Counted from the first letter of the stretch, positions 46,933 through 56,452 are shown. The stretch: 64,000 bases of DNA from Hydrogenovibrio crunogenus (GCF_004786015.1 NZ_CP032096.1:1674001-1738000), one strand, 5' to 3'. Translations and numbers: made by a program. The notes: generated by a model not told the origin, from the sequence alone.

Positions 46933-47889
46933 TTATTTAGAAGTGTACTTCTCCATATCTTCTTCGCTCGGCAATCTAAACCCTTGCTCAACGGCTTTTT
47001 CTTTGCAGTAATCCACTGCAAAATCAAGCAACTCGCCAACGGCACGGTGACGGAACTTGTGCTTCTGTCGTACATGCGAAAATGGTCGATTCAGCGGAGG
47101 ATCAAGTGGCAACGCCTTCAGCGTTCCAAGCTTCAATTCTTTAGAAATCGTGGTTCTCGAGACAATGGCCAAACCAACATCTGATTCAACAGCCATCTTG
47201 ACGGCTTCTGGGCTTCCCAACTCCATCACAACATTCAAATCAGAGTAGCTCAAACCTTGCTCACGAATGTAATTATCAATCACGGAGCGTGAACCAGACC
47301 CTTCTTCTCGGGAGATATAGCGATACTTACGCATATCTTCGATTGAAATCTTGTCACGATTAGAAAGTGGGTGACCGTGTGGCACAATCAGAACCATCTC
47401 ATCTAGACGACACACTTCCACTTCCAGGTTTTTGTTATAAACCGGCGCTTCAACCACCCCAAGGTCAATCATATTGTTTTCGACCATGGCAACAATCGCA
47501 TCGGTGTTACCAACTTGAAGACGAATATTTACATCTTCAAACTGCTTCTTGAATGCGCCCAGTAGACTTGGCAGCATATACTCGGCAATCGTGGTGCTGG
47601 CTCCAATCAACAAGCTGCCGGTGACTTCCCCGGTCAACTCCCTGACCTCACTATTCATCTTCTCATAGTGATCCAGTATTTTTTCCGCATAATCGTAAAC
47701 AATCTTTCCCGCATCAGTCAGGGTAATCTTATTATGCGTTCGGTCAAATAGCCGAGTGTTAAAAAACTCTTCTAACTGCTTAACCTGAAAAGTCACCGCA
47801 GGTTGCGTCATGTGAAGCGTTTCAGCTGCTTTAGTAAAACTTAATACTTTTGCTACTGTGTAAAATACTTGAAGCCGTCTATCAGCCAT
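46933..47889 (-). CDS. LysR family transcriptional regulator (CysB/CbbR-like)
   Basis: A 318-residue LTTR with an N-terminal winged helix-turn-helix (LQVFYTVAKVLSFTKAAETLHMTQPAVTFQVKQLE, residues about 6-40). A linker helix and the periplasmic-binding-type effector domain from about 90 follow. The general style resembles CbbR and related carbon/sulfur regulators, but no target operon is adjacent and no cbb gene is in the window, so the regulon is open. Adjacent upstream is a K+-channel-like gene on the same strand, 141 bases away. Repeated CTATAG-type motifs (about 47920-47940) lie in front of its start and may be autoregulatory. Confidence 0.88.
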   Translation of the reverse strand: MADRRLQVFYTVAKVLSFTKAAETLHMTQPAVTFQVKQLEEFFNTRLFDRTHNKITLTDAGKIVYDYAEKILDHYEKMNSEVRELTGEVTGSLLIGASTTIAEYMLPSLLGAFKKQFEDVNIRLQVGNTDAIVAMVENNMIDLGVVEAPVYNKNLEVEVCRLDEMVLIVPHGHPLSNRDKISIEDMRKYRYISREEGSGSRSVIDNYIREQGLSYSDLNVVMELGSPEAVKMAVESDVGLAIVSRTTISKELKLGTLKALPLDPPLNRPFSHVRQKHKFRHRAVGELLDFAVDYCKEKAVEQGFRLPSEEDMEKYTSK

Positions 47890-48030
47890 TATGAAAATGC
47901 CTTTTCGTCTATAAAACTATCGTGAATAGACTATAGTTCTATCTTAAAAAAATGTCAAAATTAATTTTATGGCTACCCCCCAATAAAGCTTATATCGACA
48001 AACACTTAAGCACTTTTCTTTATGAATTTA

Positions 48031-49017
48031 TTAGGTTTTTTTATTATCTTCTTTTTTTAAAGTCGTACGTCTTAGTTCTGATAAAACAGCTTCATTCTCT
48101 TGCCGCATTTTTTGCAGAATTTCTTCTTTTTCCATACGAACTTTTTTATCCAAAAGTCCCAAGCTGCTATCAAATCTTTCCGCATGAAATGCTTGCATTC
48201 TTTTTTCCAAATCATCAACCTTGGATGACATTTCAGACAATATCTCTGCTAGTCGTTTTTCATTCAGCTCCGCCTGAACATCCAAGTGATCCTGCATTTT
48301 TTTGACATGGTTCAAGATGTCTTTTTCTCTTTCTTTTTGCTCTGATCCAATCAAAAAAGCTGAGATATTTGCCATAACCAATGAAAACAGTGCAACCCCA
48401 ATAATAATTAAAGCGCCGCCAAACAGCCGACCTTCCCCTGTCAGCGGAACCACATCACCATACCCCACAGTGGTAATCGTCACTAGGGCATACCAAACAC
48501 CATCAGTGAAGTCGACACCCTCAATTACCGAGAAAATAGCACCTGCAAGGATAATGAAAAAGAAAGCACCGGCCAGAACCAATCCAAAGCTGTTTTGTTT
48601 CAGCAAGTTGACCACATCGCCAAACACATCCAGCACCACTCTTAAAAAGAGAAGAAGTCTGAGTCCTCGCAGAATCGCGGCCCATTCACTTCCATAACTG
48701 AACCACGGAAACACAATAATAATGATTAAAACATTTAACCAATTATGTTTGAGGTAGCGCTTTCGATTATCCACCAACCATAAATTAATCACTAACTCAG
48801 TTGTGAACACCAGCCAAACCAATACGGAGACCCAGAAGCCATCCTGAATGGTATCGGAATAATCCAACACCAATTGCACGACAACAATCAATAACGCTAA
48901 AAAAACCGCGTAGGAAAGATACCCCCCTACCTTAATCGCACGGGTATTTTCAAAAGGCGACACCCCTTCAACACCCAAAAATGCTTTGATATTCACACTT
49001 CGAAAGTTAAAACTCAT
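48031..49017 (-). CDS. Voltage-gated-like potassium channel
   Basis: A 328-residue membrane protein with a six-segment voltage-channel layout. Segment 4 is arginine-bearing (RGLRLLLFLRVV near 115-126), and the pore loop has the selectivity filter TVGYGD (near 188-193). The C-terminus from about 235 is a long coiled coil rich in Lys/Glu, with no RCK domain. The ATG overlaps the stop of the Ubi hydroxylase upstream by 4 bases, so it is coupled to the ubiquinone operon. Its place there is unexpected; proton-motive force or ion balance is a possible link, but inference only. Confidence 0.9.
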   Translation of the reverse strand: MSFNFRSVNIKAFLGVEGVSPFENTRAIKVGGYLSYAVFLALLIVVVQLVLDYSDTIQDGFWVSVLVWLVFTTELVINLWLVDNRKRYLKHNWLNVLIIIIVFPWFSYGSEWAAILRGLRLLLFLRVVLDVFGDVVNLLKQNSFGLVLAGAFFFIILAGAIFSVIEGVDFTDGVWYALVTITTVGYGDVVPLTGEGRLFGGALIIIGVALFSLVMANISAFLIGSEQKEREKDILNHVKKMQDHLDVQAELNEKRLAEILSEMSSKVDDLEKRMQAFHAERFDSSLGLLDKKVRMEKEEILQKMRQENEAVLSELRRTTLKKEDNKKT

Positions 49018-50261
49018 ACTTGTGCTAACTCCGGCAACACACCCCGACCTTTTAGCGCTTGCCCCATCAACCAGTTTTTAATCGGAACAGCTTGATCAGC
49101 TAATGGCAAAACCCGTTTACGAATTTCATTTTTAAATGTATTTTCTTGTTTAAACAACCAATCAAACCCTTCCATTGAGCGCTGCACAATCGCATTATCG
49201 CCTCGACGCCAACGTTCATAACGCCGCAAAACACTTAAACGACTCCAATCTTTATCAGATTCTTGACGTGCCTGAGACAAGGTTTCGACCAAGGCAGCGG
49301 CATCCAACAAACCGAGATTCACCCCCTGCCCCGCTTGCGGGTGAATGGTATGCGCTGCGTCGCCTACCAATGCAAAATGCGGCTTCACATAATGTCCCGC
49401 ATGACGCCGAACCAATGGAAAAGCAGTACGATCAGCTACTTCTATCACATTTCCTAACTTATAAGCCGATGCTTCGGCAATGGCTTCAGCAAAAGCGTTA
49501 TCAGACAACGACAGTGCCCATTGCATTTTTTCTGTCGGTAAATACCAAGCAATCGAACTCCAGCTGTCTTGCATGGCCAAATAGGCAAAAGGCCCATCGG
49601 GTTGATAACGTTGCCAACACGTATCTTGGTTAGGCAACTCTGTTTTCACACAGCCCACCACGGCACACTGATTATAATCATGCTCTTCAATAGCGATACC
49701 AACCATATCTCGGGTTTTCGAAAATGCGCCATCAGCCCCTACAACCAACTTGGCTTTTATTTCAATAGAAGCGTCTAACTCTAAGCTCGCATGATCTAAG
49801 GACAATACCAATCCGGTTAAAGCATGTCCCACGGCAACGTGTACATTTTCATGGGAAATAATCTCTTCCCATAACGCAGCTTGAATCACCTGATTCTCAA
49901 CCACATACCCTAAGTTAGGTTCATTGATTTCTTTAGACGCGAAATGCACTTGAGCATCCGATATAGACTCCCAAACATGCATGTCTGTAAAAGCATGATA
50001 ACGACGATTTTGAATTCCCGTCCAGGCTCCCAGATTTTTTAAAATATGTTCGGAAGCCCGTGTTAAAGCACTGACTCGTGTTTGCATTGGTGCGTTTTCA
50101 TCCCAATTTAAGTCAGGCGCTTGGCGTTCCAGCATCAACACTTCAAACCCACTTTTTGCAAGCCCTAGCGCCACTGTGGCACCGACCATTCCGCCACCGA
50201 CAACCACAACATCCCAAACGCTGGACTCTAAAGTGGATTTTGAATGTGTGTTTTCAATCAT
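49014..50261 (-). CDS. FAD-dependent ubiquinone hydroxylase, UbiI/VisC-like
   Basis: A flavoprotein mono-oxygenase of 415 residues in coenzyme Q synthesis. It has the N-terminal FAD motif VVGGGMVGATVALGLA, the family RVSALTRAS region, and the second FAD motif GDAAHTIHPQAGQGVNLGLLDAA. By position, second after UbiH as in E. coli, it corresponds to UbiI/VisC (C5 hydroxylation), though UbiF-type specificity cannot be excluded. It overlaps ubiH and the channel gene by 4 bases each. Confidence 0.9.
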   Translation of the reverse strand: MIENTHSKSTLESSVWDVVVVGGGMVGATVALGLAKSGFEVLMLERQAPDLNWDENAPMQTRVSALTRASEHILKNLGAWTGIQNRRYHAFTDMHVWESISDAQVHFASKEINEPNLGYVVENQVIQAALWEEIISHENVHVAVGHALTGLVLSLDHASLELDASIEIKAKLVVGADGAFSKTRDMVGIAIEEHDYNQCAVVGCVKTELPNQDTCWQRYQPDGPFAYLAMQDSWSSIAWYLPTEKMQWALSLSDNAFAEAIAEASAYKLGNVIEVADRTAFPLVRRHAGHYVKPHFALVGDAAHTIHPQAGQGVNLGLLDAAALVETLSQARQESDKDWSRLSVLRRYERWRRGDNAIVQRSMEGFDWLFKQENTFKNEIRKRVLPLADQAVPIKNWLMGQALKGRGVLPELAQV

Positions 50262-51433
50262 TTCATGCCCATCGTCATTTTAGTAAACCGCTTTCTGAAA
50301 GATGGAATGGCATTCATCGCCATCAAACCCAAGCCTCGCATATGACCTATGGCAGGAGATTCCGTCTGAAATAACTGAATCAACCCATCAGTCAACCCCA
50401 TGATTTTTTCATGATGCTCTTTACGCTCTTCGGCATAGCTCGATAACAACGTCCATTCACCTAAATCAGTCATCTCTTGCGACTCCTCCAAGAAGGCCTG
50501 AATGTCACTGATACCCAAGTTTAATCCTTGAGCGGCAACCGGATGCTGTGTATGCGAAGCATTCCCCATCAATACTGCACGAGGCTTGATAAAGGTTGGA
50601 ACATACGTTTCCGTCAACGGATAAAACACTCGCTCACTGACTGAGACAAAGCCCCCCAAGCGTTCCCCCATTCTTTGAGAAAAGGTCTGCATAAAAGCTT
50701 TATCATCCAATGCTCTTACCTGTTCGATTTCATCGGCGGGCACCACCCAGACAGCTTTACTTTCATGACCGTGCATCGGTAACAATGCGACGGGGCCTTG
50801 CTCGGTAAAACGTTCAAACGCCCAACCATTAGGGTGCTGCTCCGTTTCGATTTTAGCAATCACACCAAACGCTTGATAATCTTTAACCTCGATGGGAAGA
50901 TCTAATACCTGTCGAACCGTTGACTGAGTGCCATCCGCCCCCACCACTAAGCTGACCTCAAAGTTTCGCTGACCACTAGGAGTATCCAGACAAACTTGCT
51001 GAAAAGAGTCTTTTTGCTGAAAATCAGCCAGGCCTGACCGGGAAAATAAAGCCACCTCTTTTAAGTCGGTCGCCAGTTGCCATAATACATTCCCTAAATC
51101 AGAGGCAGTGACACTGTACCCCAAAGCAGGTACCTTCATTTCAGCCGCATGCAGGTGTGTTAACCCCAGATACCCTTTTTGCGAGACATGAACATGCTCA
51201 ATCGGTGTAGCATATGACTTGAGCTCTTGCCAAATGCCTAACGACTCTAAAAAACAGACACTGCCATACGTTAACGCCAACACCCGCCCATCAAAGGACC
51301 CTTTTTCGCCTTGATCAAACGCATTTTTTTCAGCCAACACAACCGATTTTCCGGCACGTGCAAGCCCGATCGCCAAAATCAACCCAACCGGGCCACCGCC
51401 TGAAATAAAGACGTCTTTCTTCTCAATTGTCAT
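50258..51433 (-). CDS. ubiH: 2-octaprenyl-6-methoxyphenol hydroxylase-like (UbiH)
   Basis: A UbiH/COQ6-family FAD mono-oxygenase of 391 residues. It carries FISGGGPVGLILAIGLARAG, GRVLALTYGSV and MGNASHTQHPVAAQGLNLGI. It belongs to a compact ygfB-pepP-ubiH-ubiI run, the same order as in E. coli. A near-core repeat (CCAGGCCTGA, 51028-51037) lies in its coding sequence, in another frame than the exact coding copies. A UGA overlap couples it to ubiI. Confidence 0.92.
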   Translation of the reverse strand: MTIEKKDVFISGGGPVGLILAIGLARAGKSVVLAEKNAFDQGEKGSFDGRVLALTYGSVCFLESLGIWQELKSYATPIEHVHVSQKGYLGLTHLHAAEMKVPALGYSVTASDLGNVLWQLATDLKEVALFSRSGLADFQQKDSFQQVCLDTPSGQRNFEVSLVVGADGTQSTVRQVLDLPIEVKDYQAFGVIAKIETEQHPNGWAFERFTEQGPVALLPMHGHESKAVWVVPADEIEQVRALDDKAFMQTFSQRMGERLGGFVSVSERVFYPLTETYVPTFIKPRAVLMGNASHTQHPVAAQGLNLGISDIQAFLEESQEMTDLGEWTLLSSYAEERKEHHEKIMGLTDGLIQLFQTESPAIGHMRGLGLMAMNAIPSFRKRFTKMTMGMK

Positions 51434-51444
51434 GTAAAGCCCGC

Positions 51445-52776
51445 TTAATCACGATTTTGTGCCATCCATTGTTCAATTTCCGCCACGGTTCTTGGTAGCC
51501 CTGTCGTTAGCACATCATGCCCGGTTTCTGTCACCACCACATCATCTTCAATCCGGATTCCAATACCACGGTATTGAGCGTCTACATCTACGCAATCACT
51601 TGAAATATAGATTCCCGGTTCAACGGTGACGACCATTCCGGCCTGCAAAGTTCGCCATTCACCTTGGTGCTTATAAAGCCCCACATCATGCACATCCATT
51701 CCCAACCAATGTCCGGTGCCATGCATAAAGAAACGTTTATACGCTTCTTCTTCAACGAGTTGATCCACGTCCCCTCGCAAAATACCTAAACGAACCAACC
51801 CTTCAGTTAAAACCTTTGCGGAAGCTTGATGCATCACATCATAACGAAGGCCTGGCTGAATGACTTCAATGGCTGCTTTTTGAGCAGCCAGTACAATTTC
51901 ATACAAAGCCGCTTGAGATTCTGAAAACTGACCATTTGCAGGAAAAGTTGACGTAATGTCCCCTGCATAACCGGCAAATTCAGCGCCGGCATCAACCAAG
52001 ACAAGCGTTCCGTCTTGAATCAACGCGGTATTTTCGGTGTAATGCAGCACACACGCATTCTCTCCCCCCGCCACAATGGTGTTAAAAGCCACACGCGGGG
52101 AACCGTTTTGCTTAAAGGCATTCTCTAAATCGGACTGTACTTGATATTCATATTTCTCCGGCGCCACCGATCGCATCGCAGCTAAATGCCCTTTGACGGT
52201 TATTTGGGCAGCTTGACGCATCCAGTCGATTTCTTCTGCCGATTTAATCACCCGCATTTCATGCAAGATTGCATCTAAATCCTGTAACTGAGTTGGAGCT
52301 TGAATGCCTTTTCGAGCTTTGGCTTTTTGCGCTTGAATCCAACTTGAAGCCAGCTCTGACCATTCCGACAACTGTGCGAAGGTAAAAAAGAGGCTGCTCA
52401 TTCCCTCCATTAACTCTGGCACTTGCTCTTCAAAATCATCAATAGACCAGGCCTGGTCAATATTTAATGTTTCGGGCGCTTTATCCACACCTAAACGTCG
52501 ACCCTGCCAGATCTCCTGTTCTTCATCTTTCGGTCGTAAAAACAACATACTCTGTTGTGTCACATCAGAAGAATTTGTGCGTTTGATTAACATCAAAACC
52601 GCATCGGGTTCGGCAAATCCCGTCAGGTAATAAAAATCCGACTCGGCACGAAATTCATATTCAACATCTCGATTCCGAATTTTTTCTTCTCCGGAAGCAA
52701 TAAAAGCGACACTGTTGTCAGGTAATTTTTCCAACAAGGCCTTTCTACGGGCTTGAAATAAAGTCATTGAAATCAT
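51445..52776 (-). CDS. pepP: Xaa-Pro aminopeptidase
   Basis: Removes N-terminal residues next to proline. The 443-residue protein has a creatinase-like N-terminal domain and a C-terminal pita-bread domain. The five metal ligands are visible in VDAGAEFAGYAGDITSTFP (two Asp), GTGHWLGMDVHD (His), TVEPGIY (Glu) and RIEDDVV (Glu). QAW in NIDQAWSIDD is encoded by a CCAGGCCTGG repeat. The start at 52776 lacks a strong ribosome site; ATG at 52767 is an alternative. It follows ygfB by 2 bases. Confidence 0.94.
   Translation of the reverse strand: MISMTLFQARRKALLEKLPDNSVAFIASGEEKIRNRDVEYEFRAESDFYYLTGFAEPDAVLMLIKRTNSSDVTQQSMLFLRPKDEEQEIWQGRRLGVDKAPETLNIDQAWSIDDFEEQVPELMEGMSSLFFTFAQLSEWSELASSWIQAQKAKARKGIQAPTQLQDLDAILHEMRVIKSAEEIDWMRQAAQITVKGHLAAMRSVAPEKYEYQVQSDLENAFKQNGSPRVAFNTIVAGGENACVLHYTENTALIQDGTLVLVDAGAEFAGYAGDITSTFPANGQFSESQAALYEIVLAAQKAAIEVIQPGLRYDVMHQASAKVLTEGLVRLGILRGDVDQLVEEEAYKRFFMHGTGHWLGMDVHDVGLYKHQGEWRTLQAGMVVTVEPGIYISSDCVDVDAQYRGIGIRIEDDVVVTETGHDVLTTGLPRTVAEIEQWMAQNRD
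52444..52457. repeat. CCAGGCCTGG copy inside pepP
   Basis: Core 52446-52455 with a 14-base GACCAGGCCTGGTC palindrome. It is read as CAG GCC TGG on the coding strand. Confidence 0.8.
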
Positions 52777-52778
52777 AA

Positions 52779-53348
52779 TTAATGCAATGTATCCGTGGGC
52801 GCATCCTGCATCATGATAGGAGAGCCTTCAACAGGGTTCAGCTCTTCATTAATCGTTAAAACACCAATTTTGACAAACTCAACAAGCTGCATAAAATCTG
52901 ACTCGTCCTGATCACTGACATCGTCAAGTCCATCTACTTCAATGCGAGCAATATCACCGAAATCGCGGAATAATTCTGCCACCTCGCCCTTGAGTTTTTG
53001 CTCTGATTGACCTCCTAAGCCCATGCCATATAAAAATCCTTCACACCATTGACCCAACATAGCAGCGCGTGCAGGCAAAGGATCATTTTCATCTGGCAGA
53101 CAAAGAATCAATTCAAACCCTGATCCATTCAAAGTTTTATCGGTCTCTAAATACAGCTCGTGCAATGCGATCAGAAAACTTTCTTTCACCGACTTCACAT
53201 TCGCTTCTTCCAGAATTTTTTTAATCCAAGCGCTTTCTTTTAAATTCGCATCACCACACATCAAGCCGACCAGCATCCCTTGCAAAAACGAAGGCGATTC
53301 CAATTCGGGGTACGCTTGCAAAGCGTCATTTATTTGATCAAATTCCAT
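52779..53348 (-). CDS. ygfB: UPF0149 family protein YgfB
   Basis: A 189-residue YecA/YgfB-type protein of unclear function. It has SPSFLQGMLVGLMCG near the N-terminus, LLDD-like acidic region LCLPDENDPLPARAAMLGQWCEGFLYGMGL and a DLDDVSDQDESDFMQLVEFVKIG end. It lacks the C-terminal zinc-binding SEC-C motif of YecA. First gene of the ygfB-pepP-ubiH-ubiI run and divergent from zapA, a conserved gammaproteobacterial arrangement. Confidence 0.92.
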   Translation of the reverse strand: MEFDQINDALQAYPELESPSFLQGMLVGLMCGDANLKESAWIKKILEEANVKSVKESFLIALHELYLETDKTLNGSGFELILCLPDENDPLPARAAMLGQWCEGFLYGMGLGGQSEQKLKGEVAELFRDFGDIARIEVDGLDDVSDQDESDFMQLVEFVKIGVLTINEELNPVEGSPIMMQDAPTDTLH

Positions 53349-53641
53349 TCAAGACGAATCCATTTTATTTTATTTATTAAAATTCCAAATTCTTTTCAAA
53401 CTCTCCTCCAAACCTAAAGGAGAAGCTAATTTGCTAGAATTCATGCATTTATGAGCAAATAATACCATGAGCGTTTTGCTTAACCAAATGGACAAGGTCT
53501 TTTTAAATTTTTTCTAGGATGACAAACCCAAACGAAATGCGTAATATATAACTTAGATTAAGTTGTGTATCGACTTTGACTGGTTGATTTTGTCACAATG
53601 CTTACTGGCTTTTTATTTAACCCCTTTTACGTGAGAATTCC

Positions 53642-53911
53642 ATGCTAACGTTATCTTTAATGAACCACACTTTTGAAGTACCGTGCGAGCCTGAGGACCG
53701 TGAACGCTTGATTGAAGCGGCCACCATGTTGGAAGATAAGCTAGACCAAGTCACGACTTTAAAGGGAGAAAGCAAAGTTCTAATGGTGGCGTTAAACTTA
53801 TGTTACGACCACCTGCAAATGAAACAAGAAACCACACAATATTGCTTACGACTAGACGAACAAATTGAAGATGCCATCACGCAGGTTGCCAACACTTCAA
53901 AAGAAAACTGA
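53642..53911 (+). CDS. zapA: Cell division protein ZapA
   Basis: FtsZ-ring stabiliser. At 89 residues it is a little shorter than E. coli ZapA. It has the FEVPCEPEDRERLIEAATMLEDKL dimer head and a C-terminal coiled-coil helix (VLMVALNLCYDHLQMKQ). The product resembles ZapA by sequence and by location: divergent from ygfB and upstream of the 6S RNA gene and fau, as in E. coli and relatives. Confidence 0.92.
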   Translation: MLTLSLMNHTFEVPCEPEDRERLIEAATMLEDKLDQVTTLKGESKVLMVALNLCYDHLQMKQETTQYCLRLDEQIEDAITQVANTSKEN

Positions 53912-54061
53912 TAACTTCTTCCTTTAATTTAATATCGCTAAATCAAGCACTCCCCTGAGTTTTGCCTTTGTTTATAGAATGTTTTAATTTGTAACCGGTT
54001 TCTAATCAAAACAACTGATAAGAAAAACCGCTTTGACCCTATTAATAACTCTATAAATTGT

Positions 54062-54067
54062 TATAAT
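54062..54067 (+). promoter_or_regulatory. -10 box of the 6S RNA gene
   Basis: TATAAT placed 5-9 bases before the predicted 5' end of 6S RNA. No strong -35 at standard spacing; TTGACC at 54033 is 23 bases away, too far for certainty. Confidence 0.45.
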
Positions 54068-54071
54068 AATG

Positions 54072-54236
54072 ACTCATACGGACTAGGTTCAAATCCCCTG
54101 CCGATAGCTATGATCTCGGGGCCAGAAACTTTAGATGGTGAGAATCTCGCTTATGTCCGAGAATCCTAAGTCTTTAGTCGAGGCTGCCACCTGAACTTAA
54201 CGGTTCAGGGATTAATGGCCTAGTTCGTATTCCCAT
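54072..54236 (+). ncRNA. ssrS: 6S RNA
   Basis: A ~165-base RNA that binds sigma-70 RNA polymerase. Evidence: location between zapA and fau, the classic site; closing stem ATACGGACTAGG (54076 on) with CCTAGTTCGTAT (to 54230); and strong matches to the E. coli RNA. Those are the CCCCTG.CCGAT block, GGTGAG, GTCCGAGAA.CCT.AA, and the CCTGAAC..GGTTCAGGG hairpin. The single-stranded bubble lies between these stems. Ends are approximate. Confidence 0.9.
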
Positions 54237-54294
54237 TTCTTATTTGAGACATCAGGGTCTCATCGATTTTAGTGACCAACGAGATTCATCCCGC

Positions 54295-54873
54295 ATGAAC
54301 TTAAGAAATACGTGTCGAGAAAGACGCAACCAGCTGAGCCCTGAGCAACAATTTCATCACGCTAGACAAGCTTCCCATTTATTATTGCGATCCAATTGGC
54401 TACAACGCCCCAAACGCATTGCTGTTTATTTTTCACAAGATGGTGAACTCAATACCGACTCACTCATTGACGCACTGTGGCAACGAAATCATCAGGTTTT
54501 TTTACCCGTGCTGAAAACCTTACGAGGGCGTCATATGGCATTTGCTGAATATACCCCTGAGAGCGTCTTGGCACCAAATCGTTTTGGTATTTTAGAGCCA
54601 CAAATCCAGAACCAATATCACTTAACCGGTCAACAACTCGACCTGGTTTTAATGCCGCTGACCTGCTTTGACTTACAAGGACATCGAACAGGGATGGGGG
54701 GAGGATTTTATGATCGGACGTTTCAGTTTAAACGCTGGCAAACCCATCGTCATAATCGACCAAAACTGATTGGATGGGCACACGAGTGTCAGAAAGTGGA
54801 ACACATCCAACCCGAGCCTTGGGACATTCCTTTAGAAGGACTGGTCACTGAAAAGAATCTCTACACGTTTTGA
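54295..54873 (+). CDS. fau: 5-formyltetrahydrofolate cyclo-ligase
   Basis: Converts 5-formyl-THF to methenyl-THF. The 192-residue protein has CRERRNQLSPEQQ at its start, FSQDGELNTDSLIDALW, MPLTCFDLQGHRTGMGGGFYDRTF (substrate-binding signature) and WDIPLEGLVTE at the end. The ATG at 54295 matches family length; the open frame from 54244 would run into 6S RNA. It follows ssrS, as in E. coli where both are cotranscribed. Confidence 0.92.
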   Translation: MNLRNTCRERRNQLSPEQQFHHARQASHLLLRSNWLQRPKRIAVYFSQDGELNTDSLIDALWQRNHQVFLPVLKTLRGRHMAFAEYTPESVLAPNRFGILEPQIQNQYHLTGQQLDLVLMPLTCFDLQGHRTGMGGGFYDRTFQFKRWQTHRHNRPKLIGWAHECQKVEHIQPEPWDIPLEGLVTEKNLYTF

Positions 54874-54876
54874 ATG

Positions 54877-54902
54877 AAAAATGACCAGGCCTGGTCATTT
54901 TT
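54877..54902. terminator. Bidirectional terminator built on CCAGGCCTGG
   Basis: Perfect 26-base palindrome around core 54885-54894, with AAAAATGA/TCATTTTT arms. It separates convergent fau and ilvA. Confidence 0.9.
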
Positions 54903-54928
54903 AGAACCGGATGAATTGTGTTTAAAAC

Positions 54929-56452
54929 CTATTCAATCGGTTTTAAAAATAATTGATACCCAATATTGTCTTGTTCTGAGAAATAACGATAACCTAAGTT
55001 ATCCAAATACGCTTCAAATGCGGGCTTTTGTTCCGGAGGAACCTGCACCCCGACCAACACGCGACCATAAGCAGCGCCATGGTTTCGATAATGGAATAAA
55101 CTGATGTTCCATTCTTCACTCATTTGAATTAAAAACTGCAACAATGCGCCGGGACGTTCTGGAAACTGAAAACGATACAGCAACTCATTCTCGACCCCTT
55201 TTGCATGGCCACCGACCATAAATCGCAAGTGCAATTTAGCCATTTCATCATCACTCAGGTCTTCCAACTCATAGCCGCATTGCTTTAATTGCTTAATCAA
55301 CGATTCTTTTTCAGCCGTGCCGCCTTCGGTTCTCACGCCAACAAAAACCACCGCTTTTTGACGATCTGAATAACGATAATTGAATTCTGTAATTGCACGG
55401 CGATCTCCAAGTAACTCACAGAAGCGTTTAAAGCTTCCTGGTTTTTCATCAATGGTCACCGCAAAAATGGCTTCGCGTTTTTCACCGATTTCTGTCCGTT
55501 CGGAAATATAGCGCAAACCGTCAAAATTCATATTCGCACCACTGACGATCACTGCCATATTCAAGTCGGCCACGCCTTTTTCTTCCACGAACTTTTTCAT
55601 TCCCGCCAATGCGAGTGCGCCTGCTGGCTCGGCAATCGCACGGGTGTCTTCAAAAATATCCTTAACCGCAGCACAAATCTCATCGGTTTTAACGGTCACC
55701 ATTTCATCCACACAAGTTTGCGCAATACGAAATGGAATCTCACCGACTTGTGCTACAGCCACGCCATCTGCAAAAATACCAACCGAATTAAGTTTGACCC
55801 GCTCTTTCGCTTTAAGGGCTTCGGTCATACAAGCAGCATCTTCTGGCTCAACGCCGACAATGCGGGTTTCAGGAGACACTTGCTTAATAACCGCTGAAAT
55901 ACCTGCAATCAACCCTCCACCACCGACCGGAACGAAAATCACATCAAAAGGTTTGCTTTGGCGCAACATTTCCAATGCAATCGTGCCTTGACCAGCAATC
56001 ACATCTACATCGTCATAAGGCGGAATATAGGTATAACCATTTTCTTCGCACAATGTTTTAGCATGCGCTGCTGCTTGATCGTAGGCGTCACCGTGCAACA
56101 CGACTTCCCCACCCAAGTTTCGAACTGAATTTACCTTAATCGCCGGAGTCGTTCTTGGCATGACAATAACGGCTTTAATGCCCATTTTTGTCGCAGACAA
56201 TGCGACCCCTTGTGCATGGTTTCCCGCTGAAGCCGCAATCACACCTCGCTCTTTTTCTGCATCTGTTAAATGATAAAGGCGGTTATATGCCCCCCTTAAT
56301 TTAAATGAAAAAACCGGCTGTAAATCTTCACGTTTCAACCAAATATTATTACGAACCCGACGTGAAATCAGCGGAGCTTTTTCTAAAGGCGTTTGTTCAG
56401 CCACATCGTAAACAGGGGCTTTTAAAACTCGACGCAGAATTGTTTCAGGCAT
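54929..56452 (-). CDS. ilvA: Threonine ammonia-lyase (biosynthetic)
   Basis: First step of isoleucine synthesis, threonine to 2-oxobutanoate. The 507-residue PLP enzyme carries the lysine K51 in FSFKLRGAYNRL, the VPVGGGGLIAGIS loop, and two C-terminal regulatory ACT-like domains from about 325 (FAVTIDEKPGSFKRF and FQFPERPGALLQFL). The double regulatory part marks the biosynthetic, isoleucine-inhibited form rather than the short catabolic TdcB. Divergent from the copper receptor. Confidence 0.96.
   Translation of the reverse strand: MPETILRRVLKAPVYDVAEQTPLEKAPLISRRVRNNIWLKREDLQPVFSFKLRGAYNRLYHLTDAEKERGVIAASAGNHAQGVALSATKMGIKAVIVMPRTTPAIKVNSVRNLGGEVVLHGDAYDQAAAHAKTLCEENGYTYIPPYDDVDVIAGQGTIALEMLRQSKPFDVIFVPVGGGGLIAGISAVIKQVSPETRIVGVEPEDAACMTEALKAKERVKLNSVGIFADGVAVAQVGEIPFRIAQTCVDEMVTVKTDEICAAVKDIFEDTRAIAEPAGALALAGMKKFVEEKGVADLNMAVIVSGANMNFDGLRYISERTEIGEKREAIFAVTIDEKPGSFKRFCELLGDRRAITEFNYRYSDRQKAVVFVGVRTEGGTAEKESLIKQLKQCGYELEDLSDDEMAKLHLRFMVGGHAKGVENELLYRFQFPERPGALLQFLIQMSEEWNISLFHYRNHGAAYGRVLVGVQVPPEQKPAFEAYLDNLGYRYFSEQDNIGYQLFLKPIE

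Noticed and set aside
54081-54101. GGTTCAAATCC looks like a tRNA T-arm
   Set aside because: There is no acceptor, D or anticodon arm around it, and the wider sequence folds as 6S RNA with a long closing stem, so it is part of that RNA.
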